The notes under the pieces are model-generated. The model did no database searches. It was not told the DNA's origin and was given only the letters and a program-made list of their open reading frames with translations. A program made the position numbers and the translations under genes. Positions 1 to 10,812 of a stretch of 64,000 nt of DNA are shown piece by piece. Numbering within the stretch: the stretch's first letter is position 1; each line of letters begins with the position of its first letter. Origin of the DNA: Closterium sp. Naga37s-1. Its lineage: Eukaryota > Streptophyta > Zygnematophyceae > Desmidiales > Closteriaceae. Where the stretch lies: positions 6,179,001 through 6,243,000 of the forward strand of contig CANJKZ010000723.1 in the NCBI GenBank assembly GCA_947471745.1, read 5' to 3'.

Positions 1-3000
1 CTCGTCGATGTAAGTGCCTATGGACTTCCAATATGCCATCTTTGCGTCCATGGTTGACTGCCATTGAGAGGAGTACGGATCCTCTATCGCCTCTGCATAA
101 GAGCGCGGGGTCGGGATGTCTGGTGCATCCGGGTCTCCCTCAGGTGCAATCAGCATGGACACCAGATGAGGTACAGCAGCTGCAAAACACTCAAAGTCCT
201 CCTGCCTGTTCTCAAGGACGTCCGTGCTAAGAGCACACTCACCCCCGACGAACGGAGGACAGACAGACTCAAACTCAGCAACAAGGCTAGCGGCATAGTC
301 TAGACGACAGGAGGCAGCAATGTCAACCAGCTCAACAACAAGAGCAGACGCAACAGTAGACTCAAACGAAGGGTCAGTGACAACAGTGGCCAGTAGACGC
401 GTGACAGTAGGACTAGCAGCACGAAGGGAGTCAGACTCCGGGCCCGGACCGTCAGCAAGGGAGGACGCAGGAAGGGACGGCAGAGGGACACGCAGTGGAA
501 CAGAGGAAGGACAAAGTGCCATTTGGTGCGTGCCGGGGAGAAGAGGAGGACGCTGATGCGGAACATGACGACCAGTACGACCAGCGTGAACAGGCGACGC
601 AGGACGAGACAAAGGCTCACGACGCTCGGTAAGACCTCCGGGCTGCTCAGTGTAAGGAGACGGAGCAGGCAGTGGGGAGGCTGGCTGTAACTGCGGCTGG
701 GACTGGTCAGGCGGTGGACACAGTAAAGGAGGAGTGAGGTCACAAGAAGGCGGGAGACCAAGAACGAAGTACGGTCGCGGCCGCACAGCACCTCCAGAAC
801 CAGCACCGACAGCACCAGCACCCCCAGGGCCAGCACCTCCAGCTCCAGGGTCTCCAGCTCCAACGCCTGCAATACTACCAGCACCAGCACCCCCAAGGCC
901 AGCAGCTCCAGCTCCAGGGTCTCCAGCACCAACACCTGGAGCACGAGCAGCTCCTGCAGCTCCAGTGCCTCCAGCTCCAGCAGCACCTCCAGCTCCAGCA
1001 GCTCCAGTACCTCCAGTAGCTCCAGCTCCAGCAGCACCTCTAGCTCTAGCAGCTCGAGTACCTCCAGCAGCTCCAGCTCTAGCAGCACCTCCAGCAGCTT
1101 CAGCTCCAGCAGCACCTCCAGCTCCAGCAGCTCCAGTACCTCCAGTATGGGCACCTCTAGAACCAGTGGCTCCAGCACCTCCCGCAGCTCCAGCTCCAGC
1201 TGTACCACTCCGGAGGCTCCAGCGCCGAGCAAACCACTCGCGCAGCTGCGGTGGAGAGAGCGTCTCCCGACAGGACAAGACACCCGGAGGACCTCCAGAA
1301 GACAAAGTACCTCCAGGCGCAGCACGCTCAAGCTCAGCACCCCCAGGCTCAGCACCCCCAGGCTCAGTACGCTCAGGCTCAGCAACCCCAGGCTCAGCAC
1401 GCTCAAGCTCAGCACCCCCAGGCCTCGCACCCGCAGGCACAGCACCCCCAGACGCAGCACCTCTAGCAGCACTAGAGTCGACAGCTACCTCGACAAGCTC
1501 GATAGGGTCTACCTGGGACACGCCTGAGGGAGCAGGACCCTGAGGGGGGAGGGGGTCTACCGGAGGAGGACCTGGTGCAAGGAAGCGCGGCGGGGGAGGG
1601 AGAGGGGCAGTGCGGTAGGGGAAGAGACGGTAAAAGGGAACCGACTCGTCAAACGTGACGTCCTGAGAGGGCAGGACACGGCACGAGGTGCGGTGGTAAA
1701 GCTGCCTGCCAGGCGCGTCAGGGGGAAAGCCAAGGAAGACACAGGGAACGGCGCGAGAGGAGAGCTTGTCCGCGGACGTATCGCGGACAAAGGCTTGACA
1801 TCCCCAGACCCGGAACACCGACGTATCGCCAACCTCTCCCGTCCAACGCAGTGTCGGCGAGGTCTCCGGCAAGGAGACACGGGGCCAGAGGTTGAGCTGA
1901 TGCGCAGCGTAGCGGACCGCAAACGGCCACACAAAATGGGGGGCAGCCACATGGATCATGGAGGTACGAGCGACCTCCATGACTAAGCCAATGCGGCGCT
2001 CAGCAACCCCATTCTGCTGCGGAGAGGCTGGAAGCGTGAATGTCTGGCAAATGCCCTCCCCACGATATAAGCCCCGCAAGAGGTCAGAGGAAAACTCACC
2101 ACCTCTGTCAAAGTGTAGACGAAGGATGGGAAGGTCCGTCTCGAACCGCTCGCGGAGCTGGAGACGAACAGCACAGATCGAAGGGATCAAAACATCAGGG
2201 ACCTCCCCCTTGCGGCGCAAGGGGAAGACCGTGGTGTAACGCGTGTAGTTGTCGAGAACCAGCAGAAAGTTCCGCTCGTGGCCCTGCCCACGGACGCGGG
2301 CTGGGCCCCACACGTCCAGGTGGAGAGTCTGCAGGGGAGCACTCGTCGGGGGGAACGAGGAGGAGTGAGGAGCGGCGTGCTGCCGCCCCTCAACACAGGA
2401 AAGGCAGGGAGGGGCAGGCGAGGGTGGGAGGGGAGGCAGAGACCTGGGAAGACCAGAGACCAGGAGACGGGAGTGCATGCCACGGAGGTGTGCCACGGAG
2501 GGGTGACCAAGGCAGTGGTGCCAAATGAGCATCTGGTGCGACAGGCGCGACACAAGCAGGGGGGCGCAAGCTGACCAGACACAGACGCAGAAGCAGCTAC
2601 TTGAGGAGGCGCAATAGTCAGTGTGTACAGACTCGACCCGGCCGACGGGTGAACGTGGCTAGGTGCCTGCCAGTCCGGGAGCACGTACATTTCGCCACAC
2701 ACTGTCCTCCAGGGGTGAAGGTATCAACCCACTCATCCTGAAGGACGGCGTTGCTTACCAAGTTCGTAGAGAATGAGGGGAGGTGAAGACCTGACAGTGA
2801 GCTAGACGTAACCGCCGGACACGGCAGAACAGTGGAGGAACGTGCAAGGACTGGGCATCAAAGGGGTCAGCCAGAGAGATAGCAACAGGTGCTGAGAGCG
2901 GTGTGACTGTGGTAAGCGTGAAGAAACAGCGTGAAGCACCTGAGTCAAGCGTGAAGGTGTGCAAGGCCGCAGCAGGCGTAGTACCAGAGAGAGCAGACTC

Positions 3001-3529
3001 ACCAGTACCTGAGAGAGCAGACTCACTAGCACCTAGAGCAGCAGCCTCTATACCTGGGTCGGGCGGCACACACAAGTAAGAGTCACCCTCAGCACGTCTC
3101 TAAGATGCCCAACGCTGAGCAAACCACTCATGAAGCTGCTGGGGCGTAAGGGTCTCACGTGGACGCTGCTGCAGCTACACCGGGCCACCTCCAGAAACTC
3201 CCAACTGAGTAGCTGCACCGCGACTGCCACTACGGCCACTATGCTGAGACGCCCAACGCTGAGCAAACCACTCACGAGGCTGCTGGGGTGTAAGGGTCGC
3301 ACGCGGACGCCGCTGCAGCTGCATCTGGCCACCGCCAGAAACTCCCCACCAAACAGCTCCACAACGACTGCTACGACGGCCGCCACCACTCCCACTGCTG
3401 CCGCCACCGTCGCCACCACTCCCACCGCTACCGTGAAGAGAATTCATGCGACCAGCAGGGCATCACGTAGGGAAGGAAGGGCGGCGAGGAGGCACTAGGG
3501 TAGGTCGGGGCGGTGCACGGTCATGAAAG

Positions 3530-3790
3530 GGCGGCGCGCGGCAAGAGTAGGGCTGCGCGCTACTAGAGCAGGGCGGCGCGCGGCCAGAGCAGGGCGGCGT
3601 GCAGCCAGAGCAGGGCTGAGCACGGCTAAAGCAGGGCGGAGCGTGGCCAGAGCAGGGCGACGCGCGACTAGAGCAGAGCGGCGCGCGGCCAGAGCAGGGC
3701 GGCGCGAGGCTAGAGCAGGGCGGCGTGCGGTCAGAGCAGGGCGGCGTGTGGCCAGAGCAGGGCTGCGTGCGGCCAGTAGAAGGCAGTAGC
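3530..3790. repeat. 21-bp GC-rich tandem array in the Copia A leader
   Basis: About a dozen imperfect 21-bp units built on GGCGGCGCGCGGCCAGAGCA. In the element's sense direction (minus) the array is C-rich. It lies between gag remains and the primer site, i.e. in the untranslated leader. An AT-rich island (3815-3855) separates it from the next array. Confidence 0.8.
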
Positions 3791-3859
3791 TCCTAGGGCA
3801 GAAGCACCATGGACCTTTTTTATAATAAATTAATTTATTTATTTATTTTAGGGTTTAGC

Positions 3860-4690
3860 ATGGCGCACACGGCGCTGCAGAGGCGGCTCAGGCAGGGCAG
3901 GGAAGGGCGCCAGCGCGCGCAGGGCAGGGCGCTGGCGCGTTGGCAGGGCAGGGCGCTGGCGCGGGCAGCAGCACACACGGGCAGGGCGGCGCTGGGCAGC
4001 GAGAGCAGGCCCGCGACGGGCGCAAATCGCAGGCACGGTGGGCGCAAGGGGCGGGCCCGCGGCGGGCGTAGCGGACAGGTGCACGAGGGGCGAAGGCGGC
4101 CCCGTGACGGGCCAAACGGGTAGGCGCCGCGGCATGAAGGCAGGGTCCGCGGCGGGCCTAACGGGCGGGCGCGGCAGCGGGCGTAACGGGCAGGCGCGGC
4201 GGCGCGAAGGGAGGGCCCGCGGCAGGCCTAGCGGGCAGGCGGTAGGGCGCGACGCGCAGGGCAGCAGGGCGCTACGCGCAGGCTGCAGCAGAGCGCCACG
4301 CGCGGGGCAGCAGAGCGCGACACGCGGGCTGCAGCAGGGCACGACGCGCAGGGCAGCAGGGCACGGGGCAGGGCAGGGCGTGCGCGAGGCAGTGCGACAG
4401 GGGGCAGGGCAGGGCGTACGCGATGCAGCGCGACGCGGGGCAGTGTAGGGCGTGCGCGGGGCAGCGCGACGCGGGCCAGGACAGGGCGTGCGCGAGGCAA
4501 CACGACGCGGGGCAGGGCAGGGCGTGCGCGAGGCAGCGCGACACGGGGCAGGGCAGGGCGTGCGCGGGGCAGTGCGACGCAGGGCTGGGCATACACGGGC
4601 AGTGTGACGCAAGGCAGGGCAGGGCAGGGCGCGCGCTGACGGCGCAGCGCAGGGCAGGGCGTGGGGTAACGCGGTAACCGCAGTCAGTCA
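3860..4690. repeat. GC-rich leader array with about 36-bp period in Copia A
   Basis: Degenerate GGGCAGGGC-rich repeats, most regular at about 4230-4660 where a unit of roughly 36 bp (GCAGCGCGACGCGGGGCAGG and following) recurs. Long open frames on both strands here are by-products of the repeat and are not called as genes. Confidence 0.75.
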
Positions 4691-4748
4691 CTTAGTAATG
4701 GTGGGCCCGAAAAAAAATGGCCCTAGGCTAGGACCTGCTCTGATACCA

Positions 4749-4879
4749 TGTCAGAAGAATGAACGAGGAATGGATGAACTAGCAGCAGGATGGGTACAAG
4801 TAGGAAACCCTAATTGGGTTGTACCCCTTATGGGCTACCCCACTACAGCCTACAGAATAAGCAGCATATAAGTTTGACA
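4749..4879 (-). repeat. 5' LTR of Copia A
   Basis: 131-bp LTR. On the minus strand it begins TGTCAAACTTATATGC and ends TTCTGACA, directly followed by the initiator-tRNA primer-binding site. It carries the core GGGGTAGCCCATAAGGGG shared, with variations, by most other copia LTRs here. The next bases on the right (CTGGT, 4880-4884) are the expected target duplication; its partner is off the window. Confidence 0.85.
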
Positions 4880-5051
4880 CTGGTTACCAACCGAACCGTG
4901 AGGTTGGGTCGCGAGGTGTACCGTGGCGGGAAATAATAGTCGAGGCGAGTATCGCGAGCAGGTAACATTTTACTATTGGGTGCCGGTGGCGGGAACAGTC
5001 ATGTACGTGGTAAGCAGGGGCACGAAGTAAGGAAAAGGGATTTTCCTTACA
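4880..5051 (-). repeat. 3' LTR of Gypsy A, part visible
   Basis: Homologous to 18960-19112. Its inner edge (TGTAAGG on the minus strand) follows the purine tract GGGGAGGGGGGTAG, as a gypsy 3' LTR should. The outer part is separated by Copia A and lies beyond the window's left edge. Confidence 0.75.
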
Positions 5052-5290
5052 CTACCCCCCTCCCCAAGGAGGCCCTCCTTACGAGAGAGCGTGTACATCT
5101 CGGAAGTTTCGGCTGCACAGATAGCCGGTGAGGACTGGGTGGTTTTCGATTCTATCCAGGGGTATTTAGTTGCCTTCAGTCGGTGTGCAGTCTTTCCAAC
5201 AGATCAGAAATTTGATCCTGCGGGCTCCACATGGGTCACGAACTTGGTGGCTCAGTATTTTTTCGGGTGTGATGATTGGCTTTGTTGGCG
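5052..5290 (-). pseudogene. Gypsy A chromodomain remnant and polypurine tract
   Basis: The minus strand reads FLICWKDCTPTEGN, a decayed form of the aromatic-cage motif (FLIRWKGYDPTKDSW in Gypsy C) of chromodomains at the integrase C-terminus. It continues Gypsy A across the Copia B insertion and ends at the G-rich tract before the 3' LTR. The remnant is short, so the identification rests on position plus this motif. Confidence 0.6.
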
Positions 5291-5295
5291 GTCGT

Positions 5296-5419
5296 TGTGA
5301 AGAATGAGGAATGATTGAACTAGGAAAATGTTGGATACCAATATGAAACCCTAGAAACCTGTACCCCTTAGTGACTACCCCATTAGAGCCTACAAAGACT
5401 AAGTCATATATATCTGACA
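5296..5419 (-). repeat. 3' LTR of Copia B
   Basis: 124-bp LTR starting TGTGAAGAATGAGG and ending ATATCTGACA on the plus strand. Flanked on the left by GTCGT. Confidence 0.92.
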
Positions 5420-5586
5420 CACCCCTATAGGCAAAGTGGGGGAGAACTAGGGGTCACAAGAACAGTCAAGCAAAGCAAGTTCAGGGTGGATCACAACGTC
5501 ACCACACTTTCCGAGCACCGGTTCAAAGGCCATAAGGCCAGTTCACATGCAGGATCATATTTATAAAGGTAAACAAGCAAGGAAGG

Positions 5587-7212
5587 TCAAGAAGTAAGCA
5601 AGTGAGGCCAAGTAGGCACAAGACCTAGCATCGTACAAAAGCGCTGATGATCACAAGGCTGAAGTGCCTTGGTAAAGATATCAGCAGTGTTGGCCTGAGA
5701 GGCCACGTAAGCAAGGCGCATCTGACCACGCTGCTGCAGCTCACGAGCAAGGAAGTAGCGACGAGCAATGTGCTTCGTTCTGTGCTCCAGTCTGTGCTCC
5801 CGACACAAGGCCAGCATGGCCTTGTTGTCCACGTACAGAACTGGAGGAGAACTAGGCGGCTCTCCCAGGTCGGTCAGCAGGTAGGTGAGCCAGCGTAACT
5901 CCTGTGCAGCCATGGCCCCTGCGTAGATCTCGGCCTCACAGCTGGAGCCGAGAACAGAAGACGAGCGAGTAGACCGCCACGAAACAGAGCCGGAACCAAG
6001 ACTGAAGGTGTAACCCTGTGACGACCGCTGCGTAGCCTGGTCGTCAGCCCAAGAAGCGTCTGCGTGACCAGTCAGGACCACTGAACTCCGCCCTCCAAGC
6101 ATGAGCCCCATGCCCGACGTACTACACAAGTAGCGCAACACCCTCTTCGCTGCAGCCATGTGCTCTGGTCAGTGTCTCCCAGGAGCAACATAGCGTGCTA
6201 AGATGCTAAGAGGGTATGCTAGGTCAGGACGAGTGCACGTCATCAGGTACATGAGGCAGCCAACAAGCTCTGGGTACGGGCCACTCGGCTCTACGGACTC
6301 ATCCGAAGGCAGAGCTGAGAGCGAGTGGCGAGTAGACAGAGGAGTGGCCTGAGGTGAGGAGTACGTGAAGTCGAAGCGCTGAAGGACATGCTGCACCATG
6401 TGTGACTGAGTCAAGGTAATGGTGCGCCGTGCTCTGTCCGGGGTGATCTGCAAGCCAAGATAGCTGCGCAGTTCACCCAGGTTTGTGCACGTGTGTCTCT
6501 TCTGCAGCTCGGACTTCACGTGGGCGAGTCCAGCAGTGTCAGCAGTAGCAAAGACCAAGTCGTCGACGTACACGAGGATGTAGAACGGCGGCACCGAGGT
6601 GTCGGTGCGTAGAAAAAGCGACGGGTCAGCAGTAGAAGGAGCAAACCCAAGAGCCGCTAGCGTAGTCCTCAGTGTGTCATGCCACTCGTGGGGAGCCTGG
6701 CGGAGACCGTAGATTGGCCGCCGGAGGCTCCACTGGGTACCAGGAGGAAACGACCCAGTGAAGCCAGGAGGGCGGCGCAGCCAAATCTCCTCGTGCAGGC
6801 TGCCCTGTAGGAAAGCAGTGCTGAAGTCAAGAGAGTGAAGCTCGTAGTCGCGCTGAGCGGCTATGTGCAGCAGCACCCGAAGAGTGGTCATCTTCGGGGT
6901 GGGGGAGAAGGTCTGAAAGTAGTCAACTCCCTGCCGCTAACTGAAGCCTTGAGCCACGTAACGTGCCTTGAAGACAGGCGGAGAACATGGCGGCTGCTTC
7001 ACCCTGAAAATCCACATGCCACTGACGATGTTCGCCCCAGGTGGGGGAACTTCGTCAACGTAGGTGCCTGCGGACTTCCAGGAAGCCATCTCTGCGTCCA
7101 CGGCTGACTGCCACGGAGAGGAGTAGGGACCCTCTATCGCCTCTGCGTAAGAGCGCGGAGTCGGGATGTTTGGTGCATCCGGGTCTCCCTCAGAGGCAAT
7201 CAGCATGGACAC
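5587..7212 (-). pseudogene. Copia B reverse transcriptase and RNase H region
   Basis: Copia RVT_2 domain: YADAI-type entry block (SYAEAIEGPYSSPWQSAVDAEMASWKS region), SLDFSTAFLQG, RRPIYGLRQAP, YILVYVDDLVFA with the catalytic DD, then copia RNase H (GHADASWADD, SCEAEIYAGAMAAQE, YVDNKAMLALC, LEHRTKHIA, ANTADIFTKAL). This is the most conserved part of the element and matches the same blocks in Copia F and G. Fossil; broken. Confidence 0.85.
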
Positions 7213-8601
7213 GAGATGAGGTAAAGCAGCAACAAAACACTGGAACTCCTGACAGTAGGACTTGTAGCACGAAGGGAGTCAGACTCCGGGTCAGCAAGAG
7301 GAGGAAGAGAGGACGCAGGAGGAGACGGCAATGGGACACGCAGTGGAGCAGTGGAAGGACGCAGTGCCATCTGGTGCGTGCCCGGGACCGGAGGAGGACG
7401 CTGGCGTGGAACACGACGACTAGGGCGACCAGCACGAACAGGCGACGCAGGACGAGACTCAGGCTCACGACGCTCAGCAAGACCTCTAGTAGGACCAGTG
7501 TAGGGAGGAGGAGCAAGCAGTGGGGAGGCGAGCTGTAACTGTGACTCGGACTGGACAGGCGGTGGACCCTCTAAGGAAGGAGCAGGACCAGTAGAAGGCG
7601 GGAGACCAAGAACCTGCTGAAGGAGCGGAACGAAGTACGGCCGCGGCCGCGCAGCGCCTCTAGAACCAGCAGGGACAGTACCAGCACCCTCAGCGTCAGC
7701 ACCAACGCCAGCAGCACCACCAGCTCCAGCAGCACCCCTAGTAGCTCCAGCAGCGCCAACTCCAGCACCCCCAGAAGTACCAGCTCCAGCAGCGCCAGCT
7801 CCATCAGGACCACCGGAAGACGCAGCAGCACCAGCTCGAGGAGTACCTACAGCAGCGCCTACGCCAGCAGCACCTCCAGCTCCAGCACCAGCAGCACCAC
7901 CAAGCCCAGCAGCTCCAGTACCGCCGGTACGAGCACCTCCGGAACCCGTGGCTCCAGAACCTCCAGCAGCCGCAGAACCTCCAGCACCGGTAGCACCACC
8001 AGCTCCAGGAGCACGACTTCAGCGGCGAGCAAACCACTCACGTAGCTCCTGGGGAGAGGGCAGCTCCCGACGGGACGAAGCACCCGAAGGACCTCCAGGC
8101 CCAGCACCTCCAGGCTCCACTCGAGCAGGCCCAGCACCCTCAGGCTCCGCACCCTCAGACTCAGCAACCCCAGGCGCAGCACCCCCAGACTCAGCACCCC
8201 CAGGCTCCGCACGCTCAGGCTGAGCACCCCCAGACCCGGCACCCGCAGGCTCAGCACCCCCAGACTCAGCACCCCCAGGCTCCGCACGCTCAGGCTCAGC
8301 ACCCCCAAACCCGGCACCCGCAGGCTCAACACCCCTAGCAGCACCAGAGTCAACATCTACCTCGACAGGCTCGACTGCGTCTACCTGGGACACACCTGAG
8401 GGGGCAGGACCCTGAGGAGGGAGGGGGTCTACCGGGGGGGGACCTGGCGCGAGGAAGAGCGGCGGGGGGGGGAGGGGGGCAGCGCGGTAGGGGAAGAGAC
8501 GGTAGTACGGAACCGACTCGTCAAACGTGACGTCTAGGGAGGACAGAACACGGCGCGAGGTGGGGTCAGGGAACTGGAGACGCCAGGCGTCAGTCAGGCG
8601 G

Positions 8602-9765
8602 CTAAAGCAGCGCTGGGTGGTGTGCGGCCCGTCGCACGGCTCCCCAGTGCGGTCTCCAGTACGCAGGACGTAGGCACAGGGACCAGCACCGCTGACGCGC
8701 AGCGTACCACTCACGAAGCTGCTGGGGCGGCGGGGTCTCACGAGAGCGCTGCTGCTGCTGACGCTGGCCACCACCGAAGCCTCCCCGCGGCACAGAGCCA
8801 CCCCGACCAGCACCACCGCCACCGCCGCCTCCTCCACTCCCACCGCCACCGCCGCCGCCACCTCCGCCGCCGCCACCAGAGCCCCCTACCCCGCCACCAC
8901 TCCCACCGCCACCCCCACCCCCTCCGCCGCCCCCACCGCCACTACCACCGCCCCCGCCCGCTCCCCCAGCGCCCTTGCCCCCCCTGCCCTTGCCGTTGCG
9001 GCGCCTCCCGCTAGGGGGAGACGCAGCGCCGACCGACTCGGTGTCAACGAGGTCGACAGCAGTAGCAGAGGCAACAGAGGGCAAAAGGGGGACGGGGGAA
9101 CACCCCTCAAAGAAAGGGGCACGAGGGTCACCACGAGAGGCTCCTACAGCGACTATACTCTTCTCAGCTGCAAGGAGGCGCTCCTCGAGAAGGTCAACGG
9201 TGAGTGTGGTGGGGCAAACAGAGAGGAAGTGGTCCCTGACCGAGCGAAGGGAGTCAGGGAGTCGGGTGACTAGGTAATAGAGGGTGATGTACATAGGGGG
9301 GGGGTTCTTGGCGCAGAACTCAGCAGGAAGCGCAGCGCGGTAGCGGGTGTCACTAGTGCGGAGGTGCGTAATGAGGTCAGCGACTGTGGCAAAGGCGGCG
9401 AGGTCAGGGAACAGGTACGGCAGCATGAGGCGACTAAGGGCAGCAGTGGCAGGGGAGGAGTAGCGAGCAATTACAGCGTCGTACAAGGTCTTAGCAGTCT
9501 TGTACTGGCTAAAGTGCGCGCGCTCAGTGGACGGCAGGTGACTACGCACAGCAAGACGGGCAGCAGCATCGCGTGTGGTCCACTGTGAGCGAACAGTACT
9601 GTCAGCATCAGCAGCAGGGGCAGTGGAGGCGCCAGACGTGAGATCAAACAGTGAGAGGTCGTGTTTGCTATCGCACTGCAGGAAAAGCTGCAGATCATCT
9701 ATCCAGACCTCAAAGTCTACTGCTCGACCCTCAGCATCAAAGGTAAGAACGTTGGGACTAGCCAT
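8602..9765 (-). CDS. Copia B gag (UBN2-type) with poly-glycine tract
   Basis: 387-codon open frame beginning MASPNVLTFDAEGRAVDFEVW, at the expected distance after the leader. Residues about 1-230 resemble the copia gag/UBN2 domain: hydrophobic helices, the ERAHFSQYKTAKTLYDAV block and DLITHLRTSDTRYRAALP. Residues about 240-330 are almost pure Gly/Ser. The non-canonical Cys/His motif C-x13-C-x3-H-x4-C lies at about 8625-8700. The start codon is the same relative one used in Copia G. The product would be a structural, RNA-binding particle protein. Fossil element; no claim of function. Confidence 0.75.
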   Translation of the reverse strand: MASPNVLTFDAEGRAVDFEVWIDDLQLFLQCDSKHDLSLFDLTSGASTAPAADADSTVRSQWTTRDAAARLAVRSHLPSTERAHFSQYKTAKTLYDAVIARYSSPATAALSRLMLPYLFPDLAAFATVADLITHLRTSDTRYRAALPAEFCAKNPPPMYITLYYLVTRLPDSLRSVRDHFLSVCPTTLTVDLLEERLLAAEKSIVAVGASRGDPRAPFFEGCSPVPLLPSVASATAVDLVDTESVGAASPPSGRRRNGKGRGGKGAGGAGGGGGSGGGGGGGGGGGGGSGGGVGGSGGGGGGGGGGGGGSGGGGGGGGAGRGGSVPRGGFGGGQRQQQQRSRETPPPQQLREWYAARQRCWSLCLRPAYWRPHWGAVRRAAHHPALL

Positions 9766-9774
9766 GACAGCAGC

Positions 9775-10620
9775 AGCAGCAGCAGCAGGCTAGCAGCAGC
9801 AGCAGCAGAAGCAGGTTAGCAGTAGCAGCAGGAGGAGGGGCGCGGCTCGCCGGTGCGCTTACCAGGGGTGGGTGGGTAGAAGCCCGCAAGTGGTGGGGCA
9901 GGGCCGAGGTGCGCCGGCAGGATCAGGGCCGCGACAGGGCGGCAGAGGAGGGCCGCGACTTGGCTGCAGGGTAGGGCCGGGACGGCGGCGGCGGCTGCGA
10001 GGAACGGCGGTGGCCGCGACGAACGGCGGTGGCGGCTGTCACGGCAGCGGCAGCGGCGGTTGTCTCAGCAGCCGCGGCGGCAGCTGTCACGGCAGGAGCG
10101 GCGGCGGCTGTCACGGCAGCAGCGGCTGTCACGGCAGCAGCGGCGCGGCAAACGGCCGTGGCGGAAGCGGCAGCGGCAGCAGGCGCGACGGCAGCTGCTG
10201 CTGGGGCGGCGACGACGGGGCGGCAAGGCCATGAAGAGCCGCGGAGGGGCCGCGGAGGGGCCGCGAAGGGGCCGCAAAGGGCCGCGAAGGGCCGCGGAGA
10301 GGGCCGCGAAGGGCCGAGAGGGGGGCCGCGAAGGGTCGCGACGAGGCCGCTGAGGGCCGTGAGGGGGCCGCGAAGGGCCGCGAAGGGGCTGCGAAGGGCC
10401 GTGAGGGGGCCGCGAAGGGCCGCGAAGGGGGGGGCCGCGAAGGGCCTTAAGAGGGGCCGCAAGGGGCCGCTAAGGGGTCGCGACAGGGGCCGTGAAGGGG
10501 CCGCGAAGGGGGCCGCTAAGGGGGCCGCAAAGGGGCCACGAAGGGGCCGTTAAGGGGCAGGCCACTAAGGGACCGCAAAATTTTAGGGCAGGACGCGAAT
10601 CGCGCTTCGGGCAGGCTAAA
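9775..10620. repeat. GC-rich leader arrays of Copia B
   Basis: Next to the gag start is a short CAG-type run (9775-9830). Next come GGCGGCTGTCACGGCAGCAG-like repeats of about 20 bp (10030-10200) and then GGGGCCGCGAAGGGCC-type repeats (10230-10570). In the element's sense strand the array is C-rich. Open frames across it (for example on the plus strand at 10029-10553) are repeat by-products. Confidence 0.75.
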
Positions 10621-10683
10621 AAAAAAAATCGAAGGTGGGCCCTTAGGAAGAAACGGTCCCACTAGGGAACCAGCTCTATACCA

Positions 10684-10807
10684 TGTGAAGAATGAGGAAT
10701 GATTGAACTAGGAAAATGTTGGATACAAATATGAAACCCTAGAGACCTGTACCCCTTAGTGACTACCCCACTAGAGCCTACAAAGACTAAGTCATATATA
10801 TCTGACA
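10684..10807 (-). repeat. 5' LTR of Copia B
   Basis: 124-bp partner of the LTR at 5296-5419, about 3 mismatches by eye. The primer site lies directly to its left and the GTCGT duplication to its right. Confidence 0.92.
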
Positions 10808-10812
10808 GTCGT

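Larger units (their letters stand above)
1..4879 (-). mobile_element. Copia A, LTR retrotransposon cut by the window edge
   Basis: Minus-strand Ty1/copia element; its 3' half lies left of the window. Parts seen, right to left: LTR (4749-4879), tRNA-iMet-type primer site TGGTATCAGAGCAGG next to it, C-rich leader arrays (about 3530-4690), gag remains (about 3050-3450), protease with a DSGAS-type motif (about 2940-2990), GAG-pre-integrase and integrase traces (about 1560-2700), a Leu/Ala/Pro-rich low-complexity spacer (about 300-1500), and the start of reverse transcriptase at the left edge. Domain order fits copia. It is broken in several places and clearly older than Copia F and G. Its LTR abuts the left LTR of Gypsy A, so it entered that element; the far target duplication is outside the window. 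Confidence 0.88.
5296..10807 (-). mobile_element. Copia B, LTR retrotransposon inserted in Gypsy A
   Basis: Minus-strand copia element with both LTRs (5296-5419 and 10684-10807, 124 bp) and a perfect 5-bp target duplication GTCGT (5291-5295 and 10808-10812). Parts, right to left: primer site TGGTATAGAGCTGG, C-rich leader (about 9800-10620), gag with poly-Gly tract and Cys/His motif, Pro/Glu/Ala-rich spacer (about 7570-8400), RT and RNase H (about 5587-7212), and the conserved hairpin polypurine tract (about 5420-5445). Protease and integrase are not among the parts recognised. The LTR pair differs at about 3 of 124 positions, so the insertion is fairly recent. Broken, a few breaks. Confidence 0.92.

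Noticed and set aside
300-1472. 390-codon Leu/Val-rich minus frame resembling a leucine-rich protein
   Set aside because: It is another reading of the Ala/Pro-rich spacer between integrase and RT of Copia A; no LRR spacing.
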